Source: Aureimonas sp. ME7 (lineage in GTDB: Bacteria > Pseudomonadota > Alphaproteobacteria > Rhizobiales > Rhizobiaceae). From it: a stretch of 64,000 nucleotides of DNA. The translations under genes were made by a program, and so were the position numbers. Within the stretch, counting starts at the first letter, position 1. Each line of letters begins with the position of its first letter. The notes beneath the pieces were generated by a model. That model had not been told where the DNA came from, did no database searches, and saw only the letters and a program-made list of their open reading frames with translations. This document shows, in pieces, positions 16,423 to 25,656 of this stretch. The stretch spans positions 310,001 to 374,000 of the forward strand of contig NZ_CAJCKW010000002.1 of the NCBI RefSeq assembly GCF_903970965.1, written 5' to 3'.

Positions 16423-17154
16423 ATGCCGCGTGAAGATATAGCGCTCACCACCCCCGACGGTCTTTGCCGGACCTACGCCTTCACTCCCAAAGGCCGGAGC
16501 GCGGGACCTGCCGTCGTCTTCTTCATGGACGCCGGCGGCATCCGTCCCGCCGTCTTCGCCATGGCGCAGCGGCTGGCGGACGCCGGCTACTTGGTGCTCG
16601 TGCCCGATCTCTTCTACCGCTACGGCGCCTATGGGCCGTTCGACCCGGTGGAGGTTCTGCAGGGCGACTTCATGGCGACGCTGGGCCCCCTGATGGCGAC
16701 GACCGGCAACGCGAAGGCAGCCGAGGATACGGGCGCGCTCCTGGCCTATCTCGATACCCGGAAAGACGTATTGGGAAAGCTTGGCGCGGTCGGCTTCTGC
16801 ATGGGGGGCGGCATGGCGATCGCAGCGGCCGGGACCCATCCGGATCGGTTCGCTGCCGTGGCGAGCTTTCACGGGGGAAATCTTGCTACCGACAAGCCGG
16901 ACAGCTCGCACGTCTACGTGCCCCACCTCGAAGCCGAACTCTACATAGCGGCAGCGACGGACGATGCGAGCTATCCGCCGGCCATGGCCGAACGGCTGGA
17001 GCGGGCACTGCGCGGAGCTGGCGTCACCTTCCGCTCCGAAACCTATCCGGCGGCCCATGGTTGGATGAAGCCCGATTTTCCTGTCTACGACGAGGCCGCC
17101 GCCGAGCATGGCTGGCACGAGCTGCTCGCTTTCTTCGACCGTACGCTGCGGTGA
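16423..17154 (+). CDS. Dienelactone hydrolase family protein
   Basis: 243-residue alpha/beta hydrolase. The nucleophile is Cys in VGFCMGGGMA (about 122-131), as in dienelactone hydrolases, with a following Asp region near AATDDASYPP and the catalytic His in AHGWMKPD (about 213). It opens cyclic esters such as dienelactone, though many relatives act on other esters. Start ATG 16423 has AAGG upstream; an in-frame ATG at 16381 would add 14 residues. Probably controlled by the divergent MarR regulator. Confidence 0.88.
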   Translation: MPREDIALTTPDGLCRTYAFTPKGRSAGPAVVFFMDAGGIRPAVFAMAQRLADAGYLVLVPDLFYRYGAYGPFDPVEVLQGDFMATLGPLMATTGNAKAAEDTGALLAYLDTRKDVLGKLGAVGFCMGGGMAIAAAGTHPDRFAAVASFHGGNLATDKPDSSHVYVPHLEAELYIAAATDDASYPPAMAERLERALRGAGVTFRSETYPAAHGWMKPDFPVYDEAAAEHGWHELLAFFDRTLR

Positions 17155-17205
17155 GGCCGAAATTCCGTTACCCGTTCGGCCGGCGACGCCGCCCTCGCGG
17201 CTTGG

Positions 17206-17610
17206 CTATCCAGCGTTCTTGGCCCGATCGAAGCTAACACCCGCCCGCTCGATCTCCGGGCCATGGGTGAGCGCCCAGGCGCACAGGGCTTCGAAGGGTT
17301 GGCGCAGCGAGTGGCCGAGCGGTGTGATCGCGTATTCCACGCCGATCGGCTGAGTCGGCAGGACGGTCCGCGTGACGAGCCCGTTGCGTTCCAGCCGCTT
17401 CAGCGCGTCGGCAAGGGCCTTGTGGGTGATGCCGTCCAGCCGCCGCTTGATCTCGTTGAAGCGCGCCGGCTTGGGGCACACCACCGTCAGGATGAGGATC
17501 GTCCACTTATCGGCGATCCGATCCAGAACGGGCCGAATGTGCGCCATGTCGGTACGCGCTTGCTCCGACAGAAGTTCGAGTTCGGTATCGTCCGTCATAT
17601 CTAGGCTCAT
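17206..17610 (-). CDS. HxlR family transcriptional regulator
   Basis: 134 residues with the HxlR core: VLDRIADKWTILILTVV, PARFNEIKRRLDGITHKALADALKRLERNGLVTR and a wing EYAITPLGHSL. The usual N-terminal Cys of redox-type members is not evident; there is a Cys at about residue 47 (VVCPKP). It is divergent from an SDR gene, and three TATCTAG half-sites lie at and beyond its start (17598-17651), suggesting autoregulation and control of the SDR. Starts at 17610 and 17598 are both possible. Confidence 0.9.
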   Translation of the reverse strand: MSLDMTDDTELELLSEQARTDMAHIRPVLDRIADKWTILILTVVCPKPARFNEIKRRLDGITHKALADALKRLERNGLVTRTVLPTQPIGVEYAITPLGHSLRQPFEALCAWALTHGPEIERAGVSFDRAKNAG

Positions 17611-17651
17611 TAAAGTGCGTTCTTGTGACTAGATACCCGTCGTATATCTAG
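17598..17651. promoter_or_regulatory. Three TATCTAG half-sites between HxlR and SDR genes
   Basis: CTAGATA (17629-17635) and TATCTAG (17645-17651) form a perfect 7-bp inverted repeat spaced by nine bases. A third TATCTAG copy lies at 17598-17604, inside the first codons of the HxlR gene. This layout is what a dimeric winged-helix repressor controlling both promoters would use. Confidence 0.55.
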
Positions 17652-17680
17652 ATGCCGTCGTTGAACAAGGAGACCATGCG

Positions 17681-18412
17681 ATGGCTCGTGTCGGAAACAA
17701 GACCGCTCTCGTGATCGGGGGCGCCAAGGGCATCGGGCTGGCGGTCGCCGAACGTTTGTCGCGGGAAGGCGCAACCGTCTTCCTGACGGGACGCCGCGCC
17801 GACGAGGTCGAGGCGGCGGCCCGCAAGTTGGGCGGCGCCGCGCGTGGCCTCGTGGCAGATGCCGCTTCGCCGGAGGATCTCGAGCGCGTCGTCGCGTCCG
17901 TGAGGCAGGCGCAGGGGCGCCTGGACCTTCTCGTTCTCAATGCGGGACTGTCCGAGCCCGCCTCCCTCGCCGACCAGACGCCCGATCACTTCGACCGGCA
18001 TTTCGCCGTCAACGTGCGCGGCATGGTGTTCGGCCTGCAGGCGGCCCTACCCGCGATGGGCGACGGCGCCTCGGTGGTCCTGATGGGGTCGATCGCCGAT
18101 ACGATGGGCATTCCGCCCTACGGCACCTACGCCGCCACCAAGGCAGCGGTGCGATCCTATGCCCGCACCTGGGCTGCCGAACTCGCGCCGCGCGGCATAC
18201 GCGTAAATGTCGTGGCCCCTGGTCCAACGGATACGGACATGATGGCGGCCGTATCAGAGGAAGCGCGTGCGGCTCTTGTCGCGCCGATCCCGATGGGGCG
18301 AATGGCCCGTCCCGACGAAGTGGCGTCTGCCACGCTGTTTCTTCTCAGCGATGAAGCCAGCTTCATCACCGGCGCTGAGCTATGCGTCGATGGCGGCATG
18401 AAACAGGTCTAG
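17681..18412 (+). CDS. Short-chain dehydrogenase/reductase
   Basis: 243-residue classical SDR: cofactor motif GGAKGIGLAVAE (about 13-24), an Arg-containing LTGRRADEV that favours NADP, LNAGLSEP, the catalytic Ser in MGSIAD, and YGTYAATKAAV with Tyr and Lys (about 147-157). The C-terminus SFITGAELCVDGGM is that of FabG-like SDRs. Substrate unknown. AAGGAG lies eight bases before the ATG. Divergent HxlR regulator and shared operator sites suggest induction by a small toxic or redox compound. Confidence 0.92.
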   Translation: MARVGNKTALVIGGAKGIGLAVAERLSREGATVFLTGRRADEVEAAARKLGGAARGLVADAASPEDLERVVASVRQAQGRLDLLVLNAGLSEPASLADQTPDHFDRHFAVNVRGMVFGLQAALPAMGDGASVVLMGSIADTMGIPPYGTYAATKAAVRSYARTWAAELAPRGIRVNVVAPGPTDTDMMAAVSEEARAALVAPIPMGRMARPDEVASATLFLLSDEASFITGAELCVDGGMKQV

Positions 18413-19144
18413 AAAGGGACTATACGTCCGGGAACGCTTCCGACTCTTCGAATGCGGAAGCGGACCGTCCGCGGTCACCCACGCAAGCCGCCGTCCGAAA
18501 GCGAACCATCCGCATTCGGACGGCTCGAGGCATTCGATCCGACCTTGAGCCCTTTCGAAAATGGGCGCTCGCACCTCACTCGCCCGAACGGCTTCCGTCC
18601 GGCGAGGGTCGCAGATCTGTTCATATCATGGACGGTGCTACGAGGCTCAAGCCGCCGCGAAGGCCGGGCGCCTGGCTCCCACTTGCGACACGCAGGCACT
18701 GTACATCCGACAGGTTTCAGGATGGGCCTTTGGCATCTCGTAAGCATACGCTTCTCCCCGCACCATCGGTTCGACATATGAGCCCATTCGCATGAGATAG
18801 GCCGATTCGATGCTTTCACGTTCCTTGGCTTTACGACGAGGCCGACCCACACACTGACGTGCTGACCCACGAGCAGCACGAGATATCTCAGCGTGCTGAG
18901 CTTATTGCCGCTGGTGAAGCTGCCGAGGCGTTGTGGAATGACGGTCGCTGTGACTTCGAAGAAATCGGACGGAGAAGCGAGAACAGCGGGAAAGTCAGCG
19001 ACCATGCCCCCCCCCGCTCAATCGCGCGTTAAGGCTTCGACTGGCCGATCGCCATTGCGACCGGCATCGCCGACAACCGAACAACAAGTCGAACGAATAA
19101 GGGGGATAGGAATCAATCAGCCCGCTGATCTACCGCGCTTGGCT
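18413..19144. other. Coding-poor stretch, probably decayed
   Basis: About 730 bases without a convincing gene and with codon use unlike the neighbours. The best frames are a 67-codon minus-strand one from GTG 18850 to 18647 (product begins GRPRRKAKERESIESAYLM) and a plus-strand frame near 18845-19029 lacking a good start (contains HEQHEISQRAELIAAGEAAE). Neither matches a family I know. A run of eight C (around 19007-19014) interrupts the latter end. The region together with 19463-19935 may be the remnant of an insertion beside tRNA-Thr. Confidence 0.4.
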
Positions 19145-19462
19145 CTAGCGCCACGACAGCCATCCAGCGAAGCGTTCCGGCCTGGCGGTCGCGAGAGCCA
19201 GCAGCAACGCGATCTGCAGGGCGACGATGGCAATCAAGATGGTTCGGAACGGCTCCTTGCGGGTTTTGTGCCGCATGAGCTGCTGAGCAAGGATAGTCCC
19301 AACGCTTCCGCCGATCAGGGCGAGCCCAAGAAGCTTGCTCTCGGGAATGCGCCGATCTCCGCACCGCGCCTTCCCCTTGTCGAGGACCATGGCGCCGTAG
19401 CCCGCGACGTTCACGACGACGAGGTAGGCGACCATCAACAGCATCATTCGGGCCGGTGTCAT
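19145..19462 (-). CDS. DUF1294 family membrane protein
   Basis: 105 residues. After a first membrane helix (about 7-25) comes the family core DKGKARCGDRRIPESKLLGLALIGG, then the conserved RHKTRKEPFR motif and a last helix (about 75-95). The domain is small, inner-membrane and of unknown function; in other bacteria it is fused to cold-shock domains. It lies alone in an otherwise gene-poor stretch. An ATG at 19462 fits the family; the frame continues upstream as antisense of a possible broken gene. Confidence 0.8.
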   Translation of the reverse strand: MTPARMMLLMVAYLVVVNVAGYGAMVLDKGKARCGDRRIPESKLLGLALIGGSVGTILAQQLMRHKTRKEPFRTILIAIVALQIALLLALATARPERFAGWLSWR

Positions 19463-19510
19463 CCCGTCAGGATGATGGAAAACCGTTTCTGCATTCTCAA
19501 GGGATGCCCC

Positions 19511-19805
19511 ATGCACGTCCACGTTCACCCGGCGCACGCCGCCAGCCCGCCCGTCATCCTGCGCGGCGTCACCATTCCCCCGGCCGTCCTGGCCGAGCCC
19601 AACCCGCCATCCCCAGCTGTTCCTCCTGTGCGCCTCGATTGGCCGCACCGCCGCCGCCGTGGCCGTGCTCCTATTCGACCAGCCCATGTCTCAAGCCATG
19701 CTCGAACTGTTCGAGGCCGAGATCCGGCAGGCCGTCACCGCCGAGATCCTGACGGCCCCTGCGCTGGACGAGGACGAGCGCCAGCATTTGGAGGACCTGG
19801 CGTGA
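19511..19805 (+). pseudogene. Possible frameshifted gene remnant before tRNA-Thr
   Basis: Two successive frames both show native-like codon use. The first opens at ATG 19511 (MHVHVHPAHAASPPVILRG) and fades near 19610; the second carries on to TGA at 19803-19805 and ends EIRQAVTAEILTAPALDEDE followed by RQHLEDLA. A single frameshift near 19600-19615 would join them into about 95 residues. Alternatively the second part is a 39-residue small gene from ATG 19686. I do not recognise the family. Confidence 0.35.
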
Positions 19806-19935
19806 ATCGCCTTCGACCAACGGCTGGAGTGTCACACCACGAGGACCATACGATCTGGCGACGTCTGACCTCGTTTCCCAATTGCAAAAGCTGGGAAACG
19901 CCGGATCCAAATATCACACTAAGTACCTAAAAGAA

Positions 19936-20011
19936 TGGTGCCGCTTAGGTGATTCGAACACCTGACCCCATCATTACGAATGATGTGCTCTACCGACTGA
20001 GCTAAAGCGGC
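19936..20011 (-). tRNA. tRNA-Thr (anticodon CGT)
   Basis: 76 bases on the minus strand including an encoded CCA. The acceptor arms GCCGCTT/AAGCGGC pair perfectly, with D-stem GCTC/GAGC, anticodon stem CATCA/TGATG around loop TTCGTAA (anticodon CGT, reading ACG), and T-arm AGGTG-TTCGAAT-CACCT. Discriminator base is A. Its 3' end faces the coding-poor stretch 18.4-19.9 kb, the usual side for integrated elements. Confidence 0.97.
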
Positions 20012-20098
20012 CCGGCCGCAACGTTCGGGTTGCGGCGGATGGGCGTCTGATAACCGCAAATCATGCGAGTTTCAAGAGCGATTTTCGCGACCCTCGGG

Positions 20099-21082
20099 CT
20101 ATGCAGGCAGGGGGCTCGCGGCAATCGCCGCGGCCGAGCCGAGGACGCGGCGGCGCGCGTCGTCGTATTCGCGCGCTAAGCGATCCACCAGTTGGGAGGT
20201 CGGGACGACCGCCGTGACCGCGCCGATTCCCTGGCCGCTGCCCCAGATGTCGCGCCAGGCTTTCGCACCGGCGTCGGCGTTCATGTCCATCTGGCTGGGG
20301 TCGCTTTCGGGCAGGTGATCGGGGTCGAGACCCGCCTTCTCGATCGAGGCGCGCAGATAGTTGCCGTGAACGCCGGTGAAGAGGTTGGAATAAACGATAT
20401 CCTTGGCATACCCATCGACGATCGCTCCCTTGTAGGCCTCGTCGGCGCGCGCTTCGTCGGTCGCGATAAAGGCCGAGCCGACATAGGCGCCATCGGCCCC
20501 TGCAGCTTGCGCCGCCAGAACCCCGCCGCCCGTCGCGATCGCGCCCGACAGGAACAAGGGACCGTCGAACCATTGTCGGATCTCGGATACGAGCGCGAAG
20601 GGCGAGAGCGTTCCCGCATGTCCGCCCGCGCCCGCCGCCACCGCGACGAGGCCGTCCGCGCCCTTTTCGATCGCCTTGTGGGCGAAGCGGTCGTTGATCA
20701 CGTCGTGTAGAACGATGCCGCCATAGGAATGGACGGCCTGGTTCACCTCCTCGACCGCACCCAGCGAGGTGATGACGATCGGAACCTTGTGCCGAACGCA
20801 GACGGCAAGATCCGCTTCCAACCGCTTGTTGGAGCGATGGACGATCTGGTTGACCGCGAAGGGCGCGGGGCGCCTGCCGTCGATCGGCTGCGACAGGGTC
20901 TCGCCGATCTCCGACAGCCAGTTGTCCAACTGTTCCGCCGGCCGCGCGTTGAGCGCGGGAAACGAGCCGACGATCCCCGCACGGCACTGTGCGACCACGA
21001 GCGGGGGATGCGAAATGATGAAAAGCGGCGCCGCAATCATCGGCAGTCGGAGGCGGCCTTGCAGCACGGCGGGAAGTGTCAT
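20099..21082 (-). CDS. Nitronate monooxygenase (2-nitropropane dioxygenase family)
   Basis: 327 residues, flavin-dependent TIM barrel. Landmarks: LPMIAAPLFIIS at the N-terminus, AGIVGSFPALNA, VITSLGAVEEV, the GLVAVAAGAGGHAGTLSPF loop holding the catalytic-region His (about 180-198), LSGAIATGGG and the FMN-phosphate segment GADGAYVGSAFIATDE. It oxidises alkyl nitronates such as propionate 3-nitronate, a plant or fungal toxin. Start ATG 21082 fits the family. A perfect palindrome (21102) sits just upstream. Confidence 0.9.
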   Translation of the reverse strand: MTLPAVLQGRLRLPMIAAPLFIISHPPLVVAQCRAGIVGSFPALNARPAEQLDNWLSEIGETLSQPIDGRRPAPFAVNQIVHRSNKRLEADLAVCVRHKVPIVITSLGAVEEVNQAVHSYGGIVLHDVINDRFAHKAIEKGADGLVAVAAGAGGHAGTLSPFALVSEIRQWFDGPLFLSGAIATGGGVLAAQAAGADGAYVGSAFIATDEARADEAYKGAIVDGYAKDIVYSNLFTGVHGNYLRASIEKAGLDPDHLPESDPSQMDMNADAGAKAWRDIWGSGQGIGAVTAVVPTSQLVDRLAREYDDARRRVLGSAAAIAASPLPA

Positions 21083-21101
21083 CGAAGCCTCCGATATTCT
21101 G

Positions 21102-21111
21102 ACGTATACGT
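21102..21111. promoter_or_regulatory. Perfect palindrome ACGTATACGT upstream of nitronate monooxygenase
   Basis: A 10-bp perfect palindrome 20 bases before the start of the minus-strand nitronate monooxygenase gene, in an AT-richer patch. A candidate repressor site; no regulator gene is adjacent. Confidence 0.4.
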
Positions 21112-21246
21112 AAGAGTGCAGCCTAGGCCAAGCCGAGGCTGTTCGCCAAGTCCTGGCGGCGTGTTGGCATCGATCGGCGATCACAAGGTGGCTTTCCCCT
21201 GCTCCACTTCGCCGCATCGCTGGCGCGAGGACGAAGGACGGCCGAT

Positions 21247-22068
21247 ATGAAAGGGATGGCCGATCTGTTCCCTTCCGCCCCCATTCCCGCGACGCCTTTT
21301 CCGGACACACCCGCAGCGGTGGTTCGCGTGATCGATACGGAAACGGCGGGCCACCGGCTGGAAGATGACGCGGTAATCGAGATCGGCTCGGTGGATCTCG
21401 ATCTTGAAACCGGGCGGATCTTCAACCCGATGGAAAGCCTTGCCCATCCCGGACCCATCGAAATCAATCCGTCCGCCCGCCGGGTGCATCGCATCAGCGA
21501 CGAGATGCTGGAAGGGGCACCGCCGTTCGCGGACGCGATCGTCCCGTTCCGGGGCGCGTCGATCTACGCGGCGCAGCGCGCGTCCTTCGATCGCTCGCGT
21601 TTGAAGCTGCCGGGTCGCTGGCTTTGCACCTACAAGCTGGCGCTGCGCGCCTTCCCGGACACGCGCGCCCATGGGCTCCAGTCGCTGGTGAAATACCTGC
21701 CGCTCGATCTTGGCGACGTCACTGAGCGGTTGGAGGGCTCGCACCCGCATCGCGCGCTTTACGACGCTCTTTGCACGGCGGTTCTCCTGCGGCGTATCGC
21801 CGAAGAACTTCTGCCGCGCTGCGCGGGGATCGACGACTTCCTCACCCGCGCGGAGCGGGTATCGACGGAACCCGCCCTTCTGGCGCGGCTGCGCTTCGGC
21901 CGCCACAAGCACGTTCCGATGCGCGAGGTGCCGACGGACTATCTCGAATGGCTGGTGCGCGAGCCGAAAATGGACGCGGATGCCGTCCACACCGCGCGTC
22001 ACCACCTGAACCTTCGCGAAAGCGCCCAGCTTGCCGCGATCGCACGCCTGCTGCCGCAAGACGCCTGA
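21247..22068 (+). CDS. 3'-5' exonuclease of the DnaQ fold with C-terminal DUF3820-like domain
   Basis: 273 residues. The DEDDh nuclease motifs are visible: VIDTETAG (Exo I Asp and Glu, about 27-34), YAAQRASFDRSRL (Exo II Asp, about 107-119) and HRALYDALCT (Exo III His/Asp, about 165-174). The C-terminal LRFGRHKHVPMREVPTDYLEW (two pieces of one conserved block) is DUF3820-like. Such proteins trim 3' DNA or RNA ends. It ends 64 bases before the DNA ligase gene, so the two may act together in repair. GAAGGA precedes the ATG. Confidence 0.88.
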   Translation: MKGMADLFPSAPIPATPFPDTPAAVVRVIDTETAGHRLEDDAVIEIGSVDLDLETGRIFNPMESLAHPGPIEINPSARRVHRISDEMLEGAPPFADAIVPFRGASIYAAQRASFDRSRLKLPGRWLCTYKLALRAFPDTRAHGLQSLVKYLPLDLGDVTERLEGSHPHRALYDALCTAVLLRRIAEELLPRCAGIDDFLTRAERVSTEPALLARLRFGRHKHVPMREVPTDYLEWLVREPKMDADAVHTARHHLNLRESAQLAAIARLLPQDA

Positions 22069-22132
22069 CGCTGGTCCACCGCGGTCGGGCGGCTATCTAC
22101 ATTGGAACCCTCGTCCAGCGGCTCTCGATCCC

Positions 22133-23800
22133 TTGCAGCGTTTCGCCGACCTTCTCGACCGCCTCGTCCTGACCCCGTCGCGCAACGGCAAGCTGCGGCT
22201 GATGGCGGACTATTTCCGCGCGGTGCCCGATCCCGAGCGCGGCTACGCGCTGGCCGCGATCACGGGCGAGCTCGACATCCGCTCCGTGAAGCCCGCGATG
22301 CTGCGCGGCCTGATGGCCGAGCGGATGGACGAGGTCCTGTTCGGCTATTCCTACGACTATGTCGGCGATCTCGCGGAAACCATCGCGCTCGTCTGGCCCT
22401 CCCCCCACGACGGCGAGCTTCGCGGACGCAACGACGTGCCGACGCTGGCGGAGGTTCTGAACGAACTCGATGCCGCGACACGGACCGAAGGCCCGAAGTT
22501 GGTGGAAGGCTGGCTCGACAAACTGGATTCGTCGGGGCGCTACGCGCTTTTGAAGCTGGTCACGGGAAGCCTGCGCATCGGCGTGTCCTCGCGTCTCGCC
22601 AAGCAGGCATTGGCCGATTTTGGACAGAAGGACATCGTCGAGATCGAGGAGCTGTGGCATGGGCTGAGGGCGCCCTACGAAGAGCTTTTCGCCTGGCTGG
22701 AGGGAACCGCCGAAAAGCCAGTGTCGGCTGCCGCTTCCCCCTTTCGCCCGGTCATGCTGTCCCAGCCGCTCGAGGCCCCGGACTATGAGCGGATCAGCGC
22801 CGAGGACTATGCCGCCGAATGGAAGTGGGACGGCATCCGCGTCCAGGCGACGGTGGAGTGCGGCGTGAAGCGCCTGTATTCACGAACCGGCGACGACGTT
22901 TCGGGCGCCTTCCCGGATCTTCTGGATTACATGACGTTCGAAGGCTCGCTCGACGGCGAACTCCTGGTGGCGCGCCCGGCCTCGCCTAAATCTTCCAAGC
23001 CGGAGGTGCACCCCCATCAGGGCGCGGTGCGCGACGACATCGTCGTCGGCACCTTTTCCGACCTCCAGCAGCGCCTCAACCGCAAGACGGTGTCGGCCGC
23101 CGTGCTGAAGAAGCATCCGGTCTTTCTTCGCACCTATGACCTCCTGCAGGACGGGGCCGAGGATCTGCGCGCCCTGCCCTTCCGCGAGCGCCGGGAGCGG
23201 TTGGACCGGTTCGTGGAAAAGCTGGAGCCGAGCCGCTTCGACATCTCGCCCTTCGTACCCTTCTCCAACTTCGATACGCTGTCGCGCCTGCGCGCCGACC
23301 CGCCCCATCCGGTGATCGAAGGCCTGATGCTGAAGCGATGGGATTCGGCCTATGTGCCGGGCCGCCCGAAGGGGCCCTGGTTCAAGTGGAAGCAGGACCC
23401 GCACCTGATCGACGCCGTCCTGATGTATGCCCAGCGCGGGCATGGGAAACGGTCGAGCTTCTACTCCGACTACACGTTCGGCGTCTGGACCGGGCCGGAC
23501 GACGCGCCCGAACTCGTACCCGTTGGCAAGGCCTATTTCGGCTTCACCGACGAGGAGTTGAAGCAGCTCGACAAATACATCCGCGACAACACGATCAGCC
23601 GTTTCGGCCCCGTCCGCTCGGTGCGCGCGGAGCCCGATCACGGGCTGGTGCTTGAGGTGGCGTTCGAGGGGCTCGCGCGGTCCACCCGTCACAAGTCGGG
23701 GGTCGCGATGCGTTTTCCCCGCGTGTCCCGCCTTCGCTGGGACAAGCCGGCGGCGGAGGCGGACCGGCTGGAAACCTTGCAGGCGATGATCGCGACCTGA
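22133..23800 (+). CDS. ATP-dependent DNA ligase (cisplatin-damage-response type)
   Basis: About 555 residues. An N-terminal helical DNA-binding domain (FADLLDRLVLTPSRNGKL) is followed by the adenylation domain: motif I WKWDGIRVQ with the AMP-accepting Lys (about 225), motif III-like YSRTGDDVSGAFPDL, motif IV LEGLMLKRWDS-type and motif V WFKWKQDP, then an OB-fold. It seals nicks using ATP. No ATG fits the family N-terminus; I infer TTG 22133 from the usual start just before FADLLDRL, though a longer form is possible. Relatives in Hyphomicrobiales protect against DNA-damaging agents. A DnaQ-fold exonuclease gene lies directly upstream. Confidence 0.88.
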   Translation: MQRFADLLDRLVLTPSRNGKLRLMADYFRAVPDPERGYALAAITGELDIRSVKPAMLRGLMAERMDEVLFGYSYDYVGDLAETIALVWPSPHDGELRGRNDVPTLAEVLNELDAATRTEGPKLVEGWLDKLDSSGRYALLKLVTGSLRIGVSSRLAKQALADFGQKDIVEIEELWHGLRAPYEELFAWLEGTAEKPVSAAASPFRPVMLSQPLEAPDYERISAEDYAAEWKWDGIRVQATVECGVKRLYSRTGDDVSGAFPDLLDYMTFEGSLDGELLVARPASPKSSKPEVHPHQGAVRDDIVVGTFSDLQQRLNRKTVSAAVLKKHPVFLRTYDLLQDGAEDLRALPFRERRERLDRFVEKLEPSRFDISPFVPFSNFDTLSRLRADPPHPVIEGLMLKRWDSAYVPGRPKGPWFKWKQDPHLIDAVLMYAQRGHGKRSSFYSDYTFGVWTGPDDAPELVPVGKAYFGFTDEELKQLDKYIRDNTISRFGPVRSVRAEPDHGLVLEVAFEGLARSTRHKSGVAMRFPRVSRLRWDKPAAEADRLETLQAMIAT

Positions 23801-23896
23801 CGAGCGCCTTTGCGTTCATACCTATGGCCGTCCGCCCGCTTGCATCGCCACAATCGGCCCTCTACCTCCAAGCGGTTCGAAACGGAGCAGAGACAT

Positions 23897-24163
23897 ATGG
23901 CCGATCGCGTGACGAGTTTCCTGGGCGGCTCTCCCTTGTCGGTCGTCGTCCGGCTTCTGGTGATCTCGCTGCTGGTCGGAATCCTTCTGTCCTGGTTCGA
24001 CCTGCGCCCCTACGACCTGATCGACTGGTCCGTCGACTTCGTTCGCTGGGCCTGGGTCAGCGTCTTCGGCTCGCTGAACCGCGCGGTGGAATACGTGCTT
24101 CTGGGCGCGGCGATTGTGGTGCCGGTGTTCCTGATCTCGCGGCTGATGAAGAGCAGCCGCTGA
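23897..24163 (+). CDS. Small two-helix membrane protein (DUF6460-like)
   Basis: 88 residues with two hydrophobic segments (about 15-36 and 62-80) separated by a Trp-rich amphipathic part (DWSVDFVRWAWVSVFGSL). It resembles the alphaproteobacterial DUF6460 family; no function is known. The ATG at 23897 follows GGAGCAGAGAC. It stands between the DNA ligase and a convergent ABC operon. Confidence 0.75.
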   Translation: MADRVTSFLGGSPLSVVVRLLVISLLVGILLSWFDLRPYDLIDWSVDFVRWAWVSVFGSLNRAVEYVLLGAAIVVPVFLISRLMKSSR

Positions 24164-24906
<743 letters not shown>

Positions 24907-24910
<4 letters not shown>

Positions 24911-25587
24911 GCGCGGTTCTCCAGGAAGCCGCCATAGGAGGCGAACCGCCGTTCCAGCCTCGCCTGAACAGCCGAAAGAACGGACGAGAACACGAGATAA
25001 AGAAGCGCCGCCTCGATATAAAGGATCAGGGGTTCGTAGGTGACGGCGACGATCCGCTGGGCCTGCTGGAACAGCTCGGGCACGGTGATCGCGGCGGCGA
25101 GCGAGGTGTCCTTCACCAACGAGATGAACGAGTTCGACAGAGGGGGAACGGCGACTCTCACCGCCTGCGGAACGATCGTGCGCCGCATGGCCTGGCCCCT
25201 CGTCATGCCGATCGCATAGGCCGCTTCCCACTGCCCCTTGGGAATGGAGGACAAAGCGGCGCGGATGATTTCAGACGTGTAGGCTCCAACGCTGAGCGAA
25301 AACCCGATCAAGGCGGCCGGGAAGGCATCGATCAAAATGCCGACGCTTGGTAGCCCATAGAAGATCACGAAAAGCTGGACGAGGAGCGGTGTTCCACGAA
25401 TGAACCAGACGTAGAACCGCGCGACGGCAGCGATCGGGCCGGGCGCGAAAAGGCGCACCACGGCGGTCAGGAAGCCGAGCGTGATGCCGATCGCGAAGGA
25501 CAGGATCGCGAGCGGAATGGTGAAGACGATCCCCGCCCGCAGAAGCGGCCAAAGGGAATCGAGCATGAGCTGGAGAAACGGCGGCAA
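24907..25587 (-). CDS. Amino-acid ABC transporter permease (cystine-type, YecS-like)
   Basis: 226 residues with about five membrane segments and the conserved coupling loop of polar amino-acid permeases, AAYAIGMTRGQAMRRTIVPQA (about residues 140-160), followed by PLSNSFISLVKDTSL. It forms the channel, likely as a homodimer. The start is probably TTG 25587 by family length; ATG 25566 is the alternative. It is flanked by its ATPase (overlap) and binding protein (69-base gap). Confidence 0.92.
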
Positions 25588-25656
25588 GGCGATGGCGGTC
25601 CTGTCGAAGCGGGAAGCGGCCGGCGGGCCGCCTCCCTCAAGCCTGTCGCAACCGGC

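Noticed and set aside
18475-19005. 176-codon minus-strand frame
   Set aside because: Translation lacks family features and codon use is poor; the region seems non-coding.
19936-20011. Attachment-site duplication from tRNA-Thr
   Set aside because: No second copy of the tRNA 3' end was visible in the neighbouring 1.5 kb and no integrase gene is present.
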